Counted from the first letter of the stretch, positions 51,174 to 60,091 are shown. The stretch: 60,121 bases of DNA from an uncultured Bacilli bacterium (GCA_947581765.1 CANPVU010000006.1:1-60121), one strand, 5' to 3'. Numbers and translations: made by a program. The notes: a model not told the origin generated them from the letters alone.

Positions 51174-51950
51174 TTATGATCCAGAACTTTTATATGCCTT
51201 TAATCCAGTTTTAAATATCAATAATGCTGGTATTATAAAAAGCCAAGCTATATAAGGTAATATTAAGTATAACATATTATTTGTTCTTCCATATACATAT
51301 TCAAGGGGATAATAATTAATTAATGTAAGTGGAATAATAAAAGTAAATATTATTTTAACTATTTTATTATATATAGTTATAGGATATCTTGATAAATCTC
51401 TTATACCATCTGTAAATATATTTACAAGTTCTATACCTTGTATTGTTTTAAAACACATACTAGCTCCAATTATAAATAAGCTTAAAAATAATATAAAACC
51501 ACCAATTATAATTGAAAATAAAGTAAATATCCTTATAAAATTAAACTTACAATCAATCATATTAATACTATATACAATCATAATTATAGATGCTACTAAT
51601 CTACTTATCTTATCAAAATTTATATCTGTTCCCGCTATTTGTAATAATATATTTCTAGGTCTAACTAAAAGTAAATCAAACGAACCATTTGAAATTAAAT
51701 TAGACATTTTATCAAAACCTCTACCTAAAAATTGCGCTAATGAATAACATAAATATATAATGCTAAAATTTATATATAATTCATATTTATTATACTCAGT
51801 AAATAATTCAAATTTATCAAATAAAGTATCTAATACTACCAATTCTATAATTAAATGTAATAACTGTGAAATTAATGATAATATAAATGATACTTTATAT
51901 TGCATTCTAATTTTTAATTGTACACTCATATAATTAAAAAATAACTTCAT
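51174..51950 (-). CDS. ABC-2 type permease (COG3694-like)
   Basis: 258 residues with six membrane helices. LGRGFDKMSNLISNGSFDLLLVRPRNILLQI is the conserved intracellular loop of the COG3694/COG4587 permease pairs. It begins immediately after the stop of the other permease gene with the ribosome site AAGGTGG inside that gene, so the three ABC genes are translated as one unit. Together they should form a dimeric exporter; lipids, peptides or antibiotics are typical substrates but none can be named. Confidence 0.85.
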   Translation of the reverse strand: MKLFFNYMSVQLKIRMQYKVSFILSLISQLLHLIIELVVLDTLFDKFELFTEYNKYELYINFSIIYLCYSLAQFLGRGFDKMSNLISNGSFDLLLVRPRNILLQIAGTDINFDKISRLVASIIMIVYSINMIDCKFNFIRIFTLFSIIIGGFILFLSLFIIGASMCFKTIQGIELVNIFTDGIRDLSRYPITIYNKIVKIIFTFIIPLTLINYYPLEYVYGRTNNMLYLILPYIAWLFIIPALLIFKTGLKAYKSSGS

Positions 51951-52754
51951 TTATCCACCTTGTATACATACTTTATTTAATACCTTTCTCATAATTAAAA
52001 TTCCAAATGTTATGAGTATAATAATCCATATTATTTGTAACACTATAGATTGTAATGCATAATTTATACTTATATTTCCACTATATATTCTAAATGGTAA
52101 ATCACTAATTAATCTAAATGGTAAATATTCTGTTATTTTTTGTACAATATTAGGTAATAATGGTACAGGTAAAGTAGAACCAGATAAAAAATTTGATATT
52201 ATAATTATTATTGATGATATTCCTTTATCTTCATTAGTAAAGAATCCTATAATATGTATTATCATAATAATTGATACTAATAATATAGAACCTAATAATA
52301 ATGTTAATATAAATAATATAAAGCTATAAATTGAATTAGGTAATCCCATATTAAATGGTTTTGGTAATACTAATCCTAATATAATTATTGGTAAAAATCT
52401 TAATATAACTGCAGAATATTTTTTTGCTATTGACTTTATATACCACCAAGTATATAAATTATATGGTCTACATAACTCATAAGCTACTGTTCCATTTTTT
52501 ATTTTATCCATTATTTCTGAATCAAAAGATTTCATATATATTAATATTAAAAATGCTTGATTTAACCATACATATGTAACTAATTGTGAAAGTGAAATAC
52601 TATCTACATTATTTGTATGACTATAAAAAGAAACATATATCATTGTATTTATAAATCCCCATACTATTTGTGTAATAATTCCAGCAAATGCTGCAGTACG
52701 ATATTGAAGTCCATTTATTAACTCTGTCTTAAAATATTTTAAATAACAAATCAT
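51951..52754 (-). CDS. ABC-2 type permease (COG4587-like)
   Basis: 267 residues, six membrane helices. The segment LILIYMKSFDSEIMDKIKNGTVAYELCRPYNLYTWW is the conserved coupling loop of this permease type. It overlaps the ATPase gene by four bases (ATGA) and abuts the second permease gene. Partner of the ATPase at 52751. Confidence 0.85.
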   Translation of the reverse strand: MICYLKYFKTELINGLQYRTAAFAGIITQIVWGFINTMIYVSFYSHTNNVDSISLSQLVTYVWLNQAFLILIYMKSFDSEIMDKIKNGTVAYELCRPYNLYTWWYIKSIAKKYSAVILRFLPIIILGLVLPKPFNMGLPNSIYSFILFILTLLLGSILLVSIIMIIHIIGFFTNEDKGISSIIIIISNFLSGSTLPVPLLPNIVQKITEYLPFRLISDLPFRIYSGNISINYALQSIVLQIIWIIILITFGILIMRKVLNKVCIQGG

Positions 52755-53734
52755 AAATTATATTCCTCATACAATTTAATAATAATATCATCCATATTTT
52801 CATTTAAAACATTAATATCGTTTATTTCACAAACCTTAGAATATTTTTCTACTATATCAGATATAGTATTTTTTTTCATATCTACATCATACAATACATA
52901 ATTTCTTTTATTTTCAATAACATTTACATTATTTATCTTAGGCTTTTTCTTTAACCCTGAATATAATATTTCCAGTTTCTTATGATCCGAAAATTTCTTT
53001 TTTATATTACTTAAAGACCCATCATATAGCTTTTTTCCATTTCCTATAACAATAATTCTATTAGTAAGTGCTTCTATATCACTCATATCATGACTAGTTA
53101 ATATTATTGTTACATTTTTTTTCTTATTTATTTCTTTAATAAAATTTCTTACTGCTACTTTTGATACTGCATCTAGACCAATAGTAGGCTCATCAAGAAA
53201 TAATATTTTAGGATTATGAAGTAATGATGCGGCTATTTCGCAGCGCATTCTCTGTCCTAAACTGAGTTGTCTCACCGGAGTATTTAATAAATCACCTATA
53301 TTTAGTAATTTTACTAATTCTTCTTTTGTTTTTATATATTCATCTTTTGGTATTTTATAAATACTTTTTAATAATTCAAACGAATCTGATACAGGTATAT
53401 CCCACCATAACTGTGATTTTTGGCCAAATACCACTCCAATACTAGATACATATTTAACCCTATTTTCAAATGGATTTAATCCATTTATTAATATGTTACC
53501 ACTATCTGGATTTAATATTCCACAAAGCATTTTTATAGTTGTACTCTTTCCAGCACCATTTGGACCTATGTATGCAACTATTTCTCCCTCATCAATATTA
53601 AAAGATATATCCTGTACAGCTTTAACAATTTTATAATCTTTTCTAAATAAAGCTTTTATAGCATTAATTAAACCAGGATCTCTTTCTAATATTTTAAATG
53701 TCTTGTTTAAATTTTGTACTGTGATAAAACTCAT
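52751..53734 (-). CDS. ABC exporter ATPase (COG4586-like)
   Basis: 327 residues. Walker A YIGPNGAGKSTTIK, signature LSLGQRMRCEIAASLL (SLGQ in place of SGGQ, as is usual in this family), and Walker B ILFLDEPTIGLD. The insertion VFGQKSQLWWDIPVSDSF is a hallmark of COG4586 proteins, which always occur with COG3694 and COG4587 permeases as here. A C-terminal domain of about 90 residues follows the ATPase core. Good AGGAGGAAG ribosome site. A leader with terminator-like hairpins lies upstream. Confidence 0.92.
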   Translation of the reverse strand: MSFITVQNLNKTFKILERDPGLINAIKALFRKDYKIVKAVQDISFNIDEGEIVAYIGPNGAGKSTTIKMLCGILNPDSGNILINGLNPFENRVKYVSSIGVVFGQKSQLWWDIPVSDSFELLKSIYKIPKDEYIKTKEELVKLLNIGDLLNTPVRQLSLGQRMRCEIAASLLHNPKILFLDEPTIGLDAVSKVAVRNFIKEINKKKNVTIILTSHDMSDIEALTNRIIVIGNGKKLYDGSLSNIKKKFSDHKKLEILYSGLKKKPKINNVNVIENKRNYVLYDVDMKKNTISDIVEKYSKVCEINDINVLNENMDDIIIKLYEEYNL

Positions 53735-53759
53735 ATACTTCCTCCTAATCTAGACATTG

Positions 53760-53890
53760 AAAAAATACATATTGTCATGTATTTTATGTAAAGTAGTCAT
53801 TAATTAGGTTAAATACATACACTCCTTTCTTTTATACAACGCAAAAAACCACATTTACATGTAGTACACAACAAATATTAGATTTTTTGC
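53760..53890 (-). promoter_or_regulatory. Terminator-rich leader of the ABC exporter with a 4-codon mini-ORF
   Basis: On the minus strand: GCAAAAAA/TTTTTTGC arms (53841-53848, 53883-53890) enclose a terminator-like hairpin CTACAT-GTAA-ATGTGG plus six T (53843-53864). Then a good ribosome site AGAAAGGAG precedes ATG TAT TTA ACC TAA (53804-53818). Next, a second intrinsic terminator with nine-base arms AAAATACAT/ATGTATTTT (53762-53785) stands only 26 bases before the ATPase gene. This layout suggests attenuation, perhaps drug-responsive. Confidence 0.55.
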
Positions 53891-53921
53891 AAAACGTCAC
53901 TATATGTATATCACAAAATTT

Positions 53922-53940
53922 AAAAAAAAGCAATGCTTTT
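53922..53940 (-). terminator. Terminator after trxB
   Basis: Short hairpin AAAAGC-ATT-GCTTTT with eight T on the minus strand, overlapping the stop codon. Confidence 0.6.
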
Positions 53941-54844
53941 ATTTTTGATTAATATATTTACATGCTGATAATGCCGCTAATGTGCCATCACATACTGCTG
54001 TAGTTAACTGTCTTACAGCTTTAGACCTAATATCACCAGCTACAAATACACCTTCAATATTTGTCTTCATATCTTCTTTAGCTATTATATAACCTTCATC
54101 AGTAGTTTTTATATTTCTAATTAAATTTCCTGTATCTGGTATTTGACCTATTGATATAAAAAGAGCATGAACATTTAATTCTTTTGTATTACCACTATCA
54201 TCAGTTATTTCTATACTCTCTAATGATTTTAATCCATTTAATTTAGTAACTTTAGTATTTAATATTAATTCTATATTTTTTATCTTTTTTATACTTTCTA
54301 CTTCTGATAAATCAGCTCTAAATTCTTCTCTTCTATGTATTAAATAAACTTTATTACATATAGTAGATAAATATTTTGCCTCGCAAATAGCAGCATTTCC
54401 TCCACCTACTACTGCTACATCTTTATTTTTAAAAAACATTCCATCACATGTAGCACAATATGATATACCTTTTCCTAATAATTCTTCTTCTTTATCTATA
54501 CCAAGTTTTCTTTTATCAGCACCTGTAGCAATTATTACTGATGTACATAAATACTCATTATCTTTTGTTTTAACTTTTTTATATTTACTATTGACTTCTA
54601 TATCAATTGCTTTTTCAAATTTAATTTCTGCACCTAAATTAATGGCTTGATTATATAGCTTAGTTGCAAAATCATAACCACTAACATGTGGCATACCAGG
54701 ATAATTATCTATAAAAGATGCATTAACTATTTGTCCTCCATATACTTTAGCCTCTAAAACAAGTACTTTTTTATTAGAACGTAGTGCATATATTGCACTT
54801 GTTAATCCAGCTGGTCCAGCACCAATAATAATTATATCATACAT
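53939..54844 (-). CDS. trxB: Thioredoxin reductase
   Basis: 301 residues. FAD site IIIIGAGPAGLTSAIYAL, redox-active GISYCATCDGMFF, NADPH site VAVVGGGNAAICEA, and C-terminal FVAGDIRSKAVRQLTTAVCDG. It transfers electrons from NADPH to thioredoxin, whose gene lies 8 bases upstream on the same strand. Ribosome site AGGTGAT. Confidence 0.96.
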   Translation of the reverse strand: MYDIIIIGAGPAGLTSAIYALRSNKKVLVLEAKVYGGQIVNASFIDNYPGMPHVSGYDFATKLYNQAINLGAEIKFEKAIDIEVNSKYKKVKTKDNEYLCTSVIIATGADKRKLGIDKEEELLGKGISYCATCDGMFFKNKDVAVVGGGNAAICEAKYLSTICNKVYLIHRREEFRADLSEVESIKKIKNIELILNTKVTKLNGLKSLESIEITDDSGNTKELNVHALFISIGQIPDTGNLIRNIKTTDEGYIIAKEDMKTNIEGVFVAGDIRSKAVRQLTTAVCDGTLAALSACKYINQK

Positions 54845-54852
54845 AATATCAC

Positions 54853-55149
54853 CTATTTAATTAATTTTAGTATTTCATCTTTAGATTTCAAACCTATACT
54901 TCTACCTATTTCTTTACCATCTTTAAATGCTACAACACATGGTATACTCATTACACCATATTCTCTAGATAACTGTTCTTCTTCATCAACATTTACTTTA
55001 TATACTTGATTATTTTTAGAAATTTCATCCATAATAGGTGCTAACATTTTACATGGATTACACCAATCTGCATAAAAATCCACTAAAACAATATCATCAC
55101 TTTTCAAAACTAACTCTTTAAAATCATCATTATTTATTATTTTACTCAT
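54853..55149 (-). CDS. trxA: Thioredoxin
   Basis: 98 residues. The active site VDFYADWCNPCKMLAPIMDE has CNPC in place of the common CGPC; the cis-proline strand is VMSIPCVVAFKDG with an extra cysteine directly after the proline. Partner of the adjacent trxB. Ribosome site TAGGAGAT. The CNPC variant and the added cysteine near the active site may shift redox potential. Confidence 0.93.
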   Translation of the reverse strand: MSKIINNDDFKELVLKSDDIVLVDFYADWCNPCKMLAPIMDEISKNNQVYKVNVDEEEQLSREYGVMSIPCVVAFKDGKEIGRSIGLKSKDEILKLIK

Positions 55150-55219
55150 ATTATCTCCTATCTATAATTAATTTCTATTGTATATTATATCATTTATATT
55201 ATTCCAATTCAAAAGTATA

Positions 55220-56332
55220 TTATTCACTTGCATCTATATCAAGTTTAATACATATATTATAATCTTTATATTTACTTTCTACATCACTATATATTCTATT
55301 ATATACTTCTTCTCTATCATTATTAGAATAGTCTATAATTAAATCAAAATATATTGTTTTAGTTTCTTTTTCAATATAAAAACCATGTAATTGTAATACA
55401 CACTCATAGGAATAAACAATTTTACATATATCATTTCTAATATCTATTACTTCCTTATCACTTGTATTTATAGAATATATACCTATAGCAACCAATAAAA
55501 CATTGTGTAATTTATATACTTCATCAGTAATTTTTCTTGTAAGTTTATCTATTTCAAGTGCTGTTAAAGTATCATCTACTTCTATATGTACAGACCCCAT
55601 ATAATTATCTGGTCCATAATTATTAAGAAATAAGTCATATACACCATGTACTTGTTCATATGCCATAACTGTCTTTTTTACTGAACGAGCAATTTTTTCA
55701 TCAATTCTTTCACCAAGTACCTGACTTACTGTATTTTTAATCATTCCTATACCTGATTTAATAATTATAAGAGATATTATTAAACCAAGCCATGATTCAA
55801 TACTTATGTTAAATATTAAATATATTATAGCAGCTAATAATGTTGAAAATGATATTATACAGTCCATAAGTGCATCTTGTGCTGAATTAGCTAAAGAAGA
55901 CGAATTAACTTTCTTTGCAACTCTCTTAACATATATTCCTAATAATAATTTTACTAATATTGCACAAATAATTATTACAAGTGATAATGTAGAATAATCT
56001 GGCACTTGCGGAGTTATAATCTTTTTTATAGATTCAATTATTGATGTTACACCTGCATATAATATAATTAGTGCTATTGTCATAGCACTCAAATATTCAA
56101 TTCTACCATGTCCATATGGATGCTTTTTATCAGGTTTCTTTGATGCTAATTTAGTACCTATAATAGTTATTATTGAGGATAATGCATCACTTAAATTATT
56201 TACAGCATCTAAAACAATTGCTATAGAACTAGATACTAAACCTATAATAAATTTTATAGTAGATAAAAATATATTTGCTAAAATACCAAGTAAGCTTGTA
56301 TTTATAATTATTTTTTCCCTTTTTTTATTCAT
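55220..56332 (-). CDS. Cation diffusion facilitator (CDF) metal exporter
   Basis: 370 residues with six membrane helices and a C-terminal cytosolic metal-sensing domain. Helix 2 contains IVLDAVNNLSDALSSIITI with DxxxD-type ligands (N-L-S-D), and helix 5 DALMDCIISFSTLL supplies the partner motif; HPYGHGRIEYLS is the family's histidine loop. The second-domain sequence VHGVYDLFLNNYGPDNYMGSVHIEVDD is typical. An extra C-terminal stretch of about 80 residues is present beyond the usual length. Zn, Mn or Fe export driven by protons is likely. Confidence 0.92.
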   Translation of the reverse strand: MNKKREKIIINTSLLGILANIFLSTIKFIIGLVSSSIAIVLDAVNNLSDALSSIITIIGTKLASKKPDKKHPYGHGRIEYLSAMTIALIILYAGVTSIIESIKKIITPQVPDYSTLSLVIIICAILVKLLLGIYVKRVAKKVNSSSLANSAQDALMDCIISFSTLLAAIIYLIFNISIESWLGLIISLIIIKSGIGMIKNTVSQVLGERIDEKIARSVKKTVMAYEQVHGVYDLFLNNYGPDNYMGSVHIEVDDTLTALEIDKLTRKITDEVYKLHNVLLVAIGIYSINTSDKEVIDIRNDICKIVYSYECVLQLHGFYIEKETKTIYFDLIIDYSNNDREEVYNRIYSDVESKYKDYNICIKLDIDASE

Positions 56333-56366
56333 TAAATTTCATCCTTCACTATAATATATATATTCG

Positions 56367-56416
56367 TTAATTCATCATTTGAATAAACATATTTTTAAGT
56401 TAATATCTAAATTATA
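56367..56416 (-). promoter_or_regulatory. Promoter with possible ArsR-type site for the CDF gene
   Basis: An extended -10 (TGTATAAT; TATAAT at 56411-56416) lies 79 bases before the ATG. Downstream, the imperfect inverted repeat TTAATTCA (56367-56374) and TGAATAA (56380-56386) resembles the cad operator half-sites in spacing and sequence. Confidence 0.35.
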
Positions 56417-56474
56417 CATTAACTATAATATTTTTTCCACTACTTTATTAATAATTTTAACTAATATTGTTTCA

Positions 56475-56502
56475 CAATAAAAGCCTTGATTTACAAGGCT
56501 TT
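56475..56502 (-). terminator. Terminator after the tRNA-Arg/tRNA-Pro pair
   Basis: Nine-base arms AAAGCCTTG and CAAGGCTTT with a five-base loop, U-tract TTATTGTG on the minus strand. Confidence 0.8.
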
Positions 56503-56512
56503 ATAATCTAAA

Positions 56513-56589
56513 TGGTCGGGAAAACAGGATTTGAACCTGCAACCCCTTGGTCCCAAACCAAGTGCTCTACCAAATTGAGCCATTTCCCG
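56513..56589 (-). tRNA. tRNA-Pro (anticodon TGG)
   Basis: Acceptor CGGGAAA/TTTCCCG, anticodon stem-loop CTTGG-TTTGGGA-CCAAG, T-loop TTCAAAT, discriminator A, encoded CCA. Pairs with tRNA-Arg in one transcript. Confidence 0.95.
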
Positions 56590-56594
56590 ATAAG

Positions 56595-56671
56595 TGGTGC
56601 GCCCAAGAGGAGTTGAACCCCTAACCTTTTGATCCGTAGTCAAACACTCTATCCAATTGAGCTATGAGCGC
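56595..56671 (-). tRNA. tRNA-Arg (anticodon ACG)
   Basis: Acceptor GCGCTCA/TGGGCGC, anticodon stem-loop TTTGA-CTACGGA-TCAAA, encoded CCA. A34 would need deamination to inosine by TadA to read CGC/CGA. Confidence 0.95.
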
Positions 56672-56739
56672 AGTGCTTTAATCAATACATATCCGATTAT
56701 AGCACAAACCATTATTTTTTGCAATATTATATTTTTATT

Positions 56740-58215
56740 TTATTTAGAAAAAACTTCAATACTATTACCTACATAAGAATTATCTTTATTAGTAGATTCA
56801 ATTATTTTATTTGTAACTTCTAAGTTTTCATAATCTATTATATTAGAATTTGTTGATATATTAAAAGCTATTGTACTATTATCATCTAATTTAGAATATG
56901 CTACTAATGATTTTTTATCTTTACTATCTCTTATTTCAAATACTACATATTCCCTTTCAGAGATAACTTTAGTTCCATATGAATCAACAGTATATCCATT
57001 CGTTGTAAGTAATTTTTCATATGAATCTTTATCTAATTTAATATCTGAATATTTTATTTTAGAACTAATCATGATATTTACTAAGATATCTTTATATTTT
57101 AGTATTAAACTATTATTTGATACACTATAGCTATTTACATTACTAACAGGAAAAATATAACCATTAAATAATATAGAGTTATTATTTTGAGTTTGTGTTG
57201 GTTGTTCCTCTTTAGTTTGTTCAACTTCTCCTGTTTTAGATTCAAGTTGTTGTTGTAATTTATCATTTTCATTTCTTATATTATTATATTGTTTATTTGA
57301 TGCCATTAATAATATATATAAATATATGCAAGCACATATTGCAATTATGAATAATATTGTAAGAATAATTATTCCAGCATGTGATTTTCTATCATCGTCC
57401 ATATCATCTTCATCATCATACTCTAAGTCTTCTTTTCTCACATTATTTTCTTCATTTGATACTTCAAATTTTAAATCTTCCTTAACATCTTCTTTAACAG
57501 GTTCAACTTTTGGTGTATCTACTTTTTCTTCTTTATAATCTGATACATCAAATTCTTTAGTACTTACCCTCTCTTCTTTTTCTTGTTGCTTTATAGTTTC
57601 CTCTTTTATTTCTTCAATTTTTTTTGGTTTACTTGATATTTGTATAGTATCACTTTCCAAATCATCATCAGAAAGATTAACCTCATTAATTTGTTTCTTA
57701 TCTTCTTCTGGTTCTTCTTTAATTACTTCATCTGATGAATTTTTTGATATATTAAAGTTTTCATCCAGCTTTGCCTTATTTTTTTCATATGAACTTATAA
57801 GATCTTTTGGTATTAAAACTGTTGGTTCATCTATATCTTCTACTTTTTTTGTTTCAAGTCTCTCTTCTGGTTCCATTTCTTCTAATATTTTCTTTATTTT
57901 ATCAGAACTAGAAACTTCAGTTTCTTCAGTTTCTTTTGTAATCTTTGAGCTTAATATATCAGTATCATTTTTTGAACTATTATATTTGGTAAGTTCTAAC
58001 ATTGCTGATAATTCTTTGCTGTTAACGTCTTTAGTAGGTTTAATTTCTATAGTATCATCTTCTTGAAAAGTGTCGTTATTTTTTTCAAGTTTTACTTTAC
58101 TAACATCAATATTATCAGTTAACTCTAATGATTTTTTTTTAGTTATTGGTTCACCACATATCCTACAAAAATTTGCACCACTAGATAATTCATTTCCACA
58201 TTTTACACATTTCAT
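56740..58215 (-). CDS. Zinc-ribbon membrane protein with long acidic linker
   Basis: 491 residues. The N-terminus is a zinc ribbon (MKCVKCGNELSSGANFCRICG), followed by about 245 residues of acidic, repetitive, disordered sequence, one membrane helix (about 279-302), a short coiled coil (NDKLQQQLESKTGEVEQTK) and an extracytoplasmic domain of about 150 residues (SILFNGYIFPVSNVNSYSVS, ILVNIMISSKIKYSDIKLD). Such zinc_ribbon_2 proteins are common and uncharacterised in Firmicutes; a sensor or scaffold across the membrane is possible. Ribosome site TATGGTGAT. Confidence 0.7.
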   Translation of the reverse strand: MKCVKCGNELSSGANFCRICGEPITKKKSLELTDNIDVSKVKLEKNNDTFQEDDTIEIKPTKDVNSKELSAMLELTKYNSSKNDTDILSSKITKETEETEVSSSDKIKKILEEMEPEERLETKKVEDIDEPTVLIPKDLISSYEKNKAKLDENFNISKNSSDEVIKEEPEEDKKQINEVNLSDDDLESDTIQISSKPKKIEEIKEETIKQQEKEERVSTKEFDVSDYKEEKVDTPKVEPVKEDVKEDLKFEVSNEENNVRKEDLEYDDEDDMDDDRKSHAGIIILTILFIIAICACIYLYILLMASNKQYNNIRNENDKLQQQLESKTGEVEQTKEEQPTQTQNNNSILFNGYIFPVSNVNSYSVSNNSLILKYKDILVNIMISSKIKYSDIKLDKDSYEKLLTTNGYTVDSYGTKVISEREYVVFEIRDSKDKKSLVAYSKLDDNSTIAFNISTNSNIIDYENLEVTNKIIESTNKDNSYVGNSIEVFSK

Positions 58216-58270
58216 ATTATCACCATATCTTATTACTTACTATTAATAATATATCATTTTATACGAAATC

Positions 58271-59578
58271 TTACAAGTCACTATTTACATTTAGTAAGTC
58301 ACTATATGTATCCTTAGTGTAAATCTTTCTAGAAACAACTAATCCAGTTCTATTTACATACTCACGATTCAAACAATCATAATATGTACCTGGACTTATT
58401 AGTCCATTCATTTTTAATAAATCAATTCCACTACTACCTATTATCTCATTTGCTAGATCACAACAACTTGATCCACAAACAAAATATGTTTTAAATTTAC
58501 CAGAGTTAAATTTATAAAATTTAGCTTTAGTTGCCTTATATAGTTCACATGCATAATTTAAATTATTAATATTTTTTTTATCACGAGGTGAATTCCATTC
58601 AAAACAATTACTTCTTATATCAAATATTTTATTTTCTATTTGTTTTTTCTGTTCTTTACTCAATTTAATTCCAAATGAAAATATTATTTTTTTACTATGT
58701 TTTATACAAAAAGGAATGTATTTTTCTTTATTAACATAAAATAATACTCCCTCTCCCATAGTATCAAATAATTTATGTGATTCATCATCATAATTTCCAT
58801 AAGATATTACTTTATCATTATATACTATATCTACATGTCCTATTCTATTAAATCCGTTAGCAGATACATGAACTAAAACTTCCATATCTGGTTTTATCTT
58901 ATGAAGTTTATCTTTTGTTATTTTACTTTTTTCTTCTTCTATTTCAAATAAATTATTTATTTCTACAAATACTGTATATGGTACAACTGCTTCAATCCAA
59001 ACAGGCAATTGTATTTTTATTTTTCTTTTAATATTATTTTTATATTTATTAGGTATATTAACAGATATTGCTTTTAACTCAAATAAAGAGCCTAATACTA
59101 TAAAATAAATTCCTAATATAAGTAATAATACATCTATATATTTCATTGGAAATAAAAATATAGAAATTCCAATTACAAAATAAAATATAGAATATATTAT
59201 CTCACTAAATTTAGAGTGCTCATAATCTTTATAAGATATTAAAAAAAGTATAAGCTTAATAAAACTCTGTAGTATTAAGTATGTAGAAAAAAGTATTGGG
59301 AAAAAAGATTGAGGAATACTTGGAACAAATAATATTATTATTATAAATAAAGTATTTAAGCAAACAACAATAAAGTTATTTTGTTTATTTTTCTTTTTGT
59401 TTAATAATGTCCTTACTATGTTTAAAAACGAATTAATTAATATAAATATAAGTAAAATATTTATAACATTAATATAAAAATTTTTATTAAATATTATAAG
59501 TATTATTCCTAATATAATAAGTATTATTCCAGTAAATAAAGATATCGTTGTATCATACATTTTATCTTTTTTCTTCAT
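58271..59578 (-). CDS. DUF308-like membrane domain fused to a permuted papain-like domain
   Basis: 435 residues. The first 175 hold six membrane helices in three hairpins, like HdeD/DUF308 proteins. The C-terminal half (about 205-435) begins with KPDMEVLVHVSANGFNRIGHVDIVYNDK, where a histidine strand comes first, and continues to YFVCGSSCCDLANEIIGSSG with the candidate catalytic cysteine about 145 residues later. His before Cys is the order of circularly permuted NlpC/P60 (YiiX/LRAT-like) enzymes, which act as amidases or acyltransferases. The fusion with DUF308 is unusual. Ribosome site TAGGTGAG. Confidence 0.65.
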   Translation of the reverse strand: MKKKDKMYDTTISLFTGIILIILGIILIIFNKNFYINVINILLIFILINSFLNIVRTLLNKKKNKQNNFIVVCLNTLFIIIILFVPSIPQSFFPILFSTYLILQSFIKLILFLISYKDYEHSKFSEIIYSIFYFVIGISIFLFPMKYIDVLLLILGIYFIVLGSLFELKAISVNIPNKYKNNIKRKIKIQLPVWIEAVVPYTVFVEINNLFEIEEEKSKITKDKLHKIKPDMEVLVHVSANGFNRIGHVDIVYNDKVISYGNYDDESHKLFDTMGEGVLFYVNKEKYIPFCIKHSKKIIFSFGIKLSKEQKKQIENKIFDIRSNCFEWNSPRDKKNINNLNYACELYKATKAKFYKFNSGKFKTYFVCGSSCCDLANEIIGSSGIDLLKMNGLISPGTYYDCLNREYVNRTGLVVSRKIYTKDTYSDLLNVNSDL

Positions 59579-59596
59579 ATACTCACCTACTTATAC

Positions 59597-59618
59597 TAAA
59601 AAACGAGCTATTAGCTCG
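59597..59618 (-). terminator. Terminator of the tRNA cluster
   Basis: Arms CGAGCTA and TAGCTCG with a one-base gap, U-tract TTTTTTAG on the minus strand. It ends the Ser-fMet-Asp-Phe tRNA transcript. Confidence 0.8.
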
Positions 59619-59632
59619 CTGTATTCTTCACC

Positions 59633-59708
<76 letters not shown>

Positions 59709-59714
59709 AAATAA

Positions 59715-59790
59715 TGGCGGTTCCGACGAGAATCGAACTCGCGATCTTCTGCGTGACAGGCAGACGTGATAACCGCTACACCACGGAACC
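59715..59790 (-). tRNA. tRNA-Asp (anticodon GTC)
   Basis: Acceptor GGTTCCG/CGGAACC, anticodon loop CTGTCAC in a TCTGC/GCAGA stem, discriminator G as usual for Asp, encoded CCA. Confidence 0.96.
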
Positions 59791-59793
59791 AAA

Positions 59794-59870
<77 letters not shown>

Positions 59871-59882
59871 ATATAAATAAGA

Positions 59883-59973
59883 TGGCGGAGAAAGAGGGAT
59901 TCGAACCCCCGCGCCGTCGCCGACCTCCTGGTTTTCAAGACCAGTCCCTTCAACCAGACTTGGGTATTTCTCC
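59883..59973 (-). tRNA. tRNA-Ser (anticodon TGA)
   Basis: 91 bases with the long variable arm; acceptor GGAGAAA/TTTCTCC, anticodon stem-loop CTGGT-CTTGAAA-ACCAG, discriminator G, encoded CCA. First gene of the cluster. Confidence 0.95.
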
Positions 59974-59999
59974 ACGTGTTCTTTTTCAGATACGTTTAG

Positions 60000-60029
60000 A
60001 TTATACCACATAAAAAACTTATAAGTCAA
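60000..60029 (-). promoter_or_regulatory. Promoter of the tRNA cluster
   Basis: Minus-strand TTGACT (60024-60029), 18-base spacer, TATAAT (60000-60005), 27 bases before tRNA-Ser. Confidence 0.75.
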
Positions 60030-60082
60030 TATATTTTTATTAAATCAGAGAAAAAGAGTAAAAATTCTTCGCAATGAAATTA

Positions 60083-60091
60083 TGATATAAT
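60083..60091 (+). promoter_or_regulatory. Extended -10 promoter of a rightward gene beyond the window
   Basis: TGATATAAT, followed at 60104 by AAAGGTGG, a likely ribosome site. The start codon would lie just past the end of the window. Confidence 0.5.

Noticed and set aside
52751-52754. Alternative genetic code (TGA = Trp), as in mollicutes
   Set aside because: TGA is the stop of the ABC ATPase within an ATGA overlap with a good downstream start, and proteins use TGG for tryptophan; only tRNA-Trp(CCA) is seen.
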